In this document: in pieces, positions 6,273 to 6,288 of the stretch
Numbering within the stretch: the first letter of the stretch is position 1
Layout: the number at the start of each line of letters is the position of its first letter
From: Limnobacter sp.
GTDB taxonomy: Bacteria; Pseudomonadota; Gammaproteobacteria; Burkholderiales; Burkholderiaceae_B
Direction: 5' to 3'
DNA: 6,288 bases
NCBI GenBank assembly: GCA_012032215.1
Contig: JAAURO010000108.1
Coordinates: 1 to 6,288, forward strand
The notes under the pieces: generated by a model
Databases searched by the model: none
What the model saw: the letters and a program-made list of their open reading frames with translations, nothing else
Told to the model about the DNA's origin: nothing
Program-made: the position numbers and the translations under genes

Positions 6273-6288
6273 AAAATACACCACCGGC

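Noticed and set aside
5388..6284. Minus-strand open frames across the DUF1329 gene
   Set aside because: They are antisense to a well-supported coding region and have no recognisable domains or start signals.
1..6288. A novel defence or mobile system in the window
   Set aside because: Every sizeable coding region belongs to a known family (T1SS exporter and adaptor, alpha/beta hydrolase, DUF1329, IS3 tail), and no unexplained stretch over 200 bases remains.

Overview
The window looks like a chromosomal segment of a Gram-negative proteobacterium. It holds a type I secretion inner-membrane pair, a lobox-type lipoprotein signal and a DUF1329 envelope protein, all of which need a double membrane. 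GC content is moderate. The gene set would suit a beta- or gammaproteobacterium, and a Burkholderiales member such as Limnobacter is a guess only. No rRNA, tRNA or CRISPR array was seen.

Layout from left to right. (1) Positions 1-111, minus strand: the C-terminal tail of an IS3-family transposase, broken by in-frame stops and running off the left edge. (2) Positions 131-1541, minus strand: an HlyD-type periplasmic adaptor gene, split into two reading frames by one apparent extra A near 1168-1171. Joined, it gives 469 codons, about the length of HlyD. (3) Positions 1538-3766, minus strand: an HlyB-type ABC transporter with an N-terminal C39-like domain that has lost its catalytic Cys and His. 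It overlaps the adaptor start by ATGA and has a plausible sigma70 promoter upstream. (4) Positions 3950-4864, minus strand: a lipoprotein alpha/beta hydrolase with a complete Ser-Asp-His triad. (5) Positions 4865-4970: a divergent intergenic region with a small dyad. (6) From 4971 on the plus strand: a DUF1329-family exported protein, whose last codons are shifted out of frame at 6250-6254 and which probably continues past the right edge.

How the genes work together: the ABC transporter and adaptor would form the inner-membrane part of a type I secretion system that exports an RTX-type substrate through a TolC-like channel. Neither the substrate nor the channel gene is in the window. The hydrolase and the DUF1329 protein face away from each other across a shared promoter region and show no evident link to the secretion pair.

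The most notable point is that both broken frames are repaired by removing one A from a short A-run directly followed by GCC. This suggests either homopolymer errors in the assembly or two real, similar mutations. I see no convincing evidence of a wholly new system.
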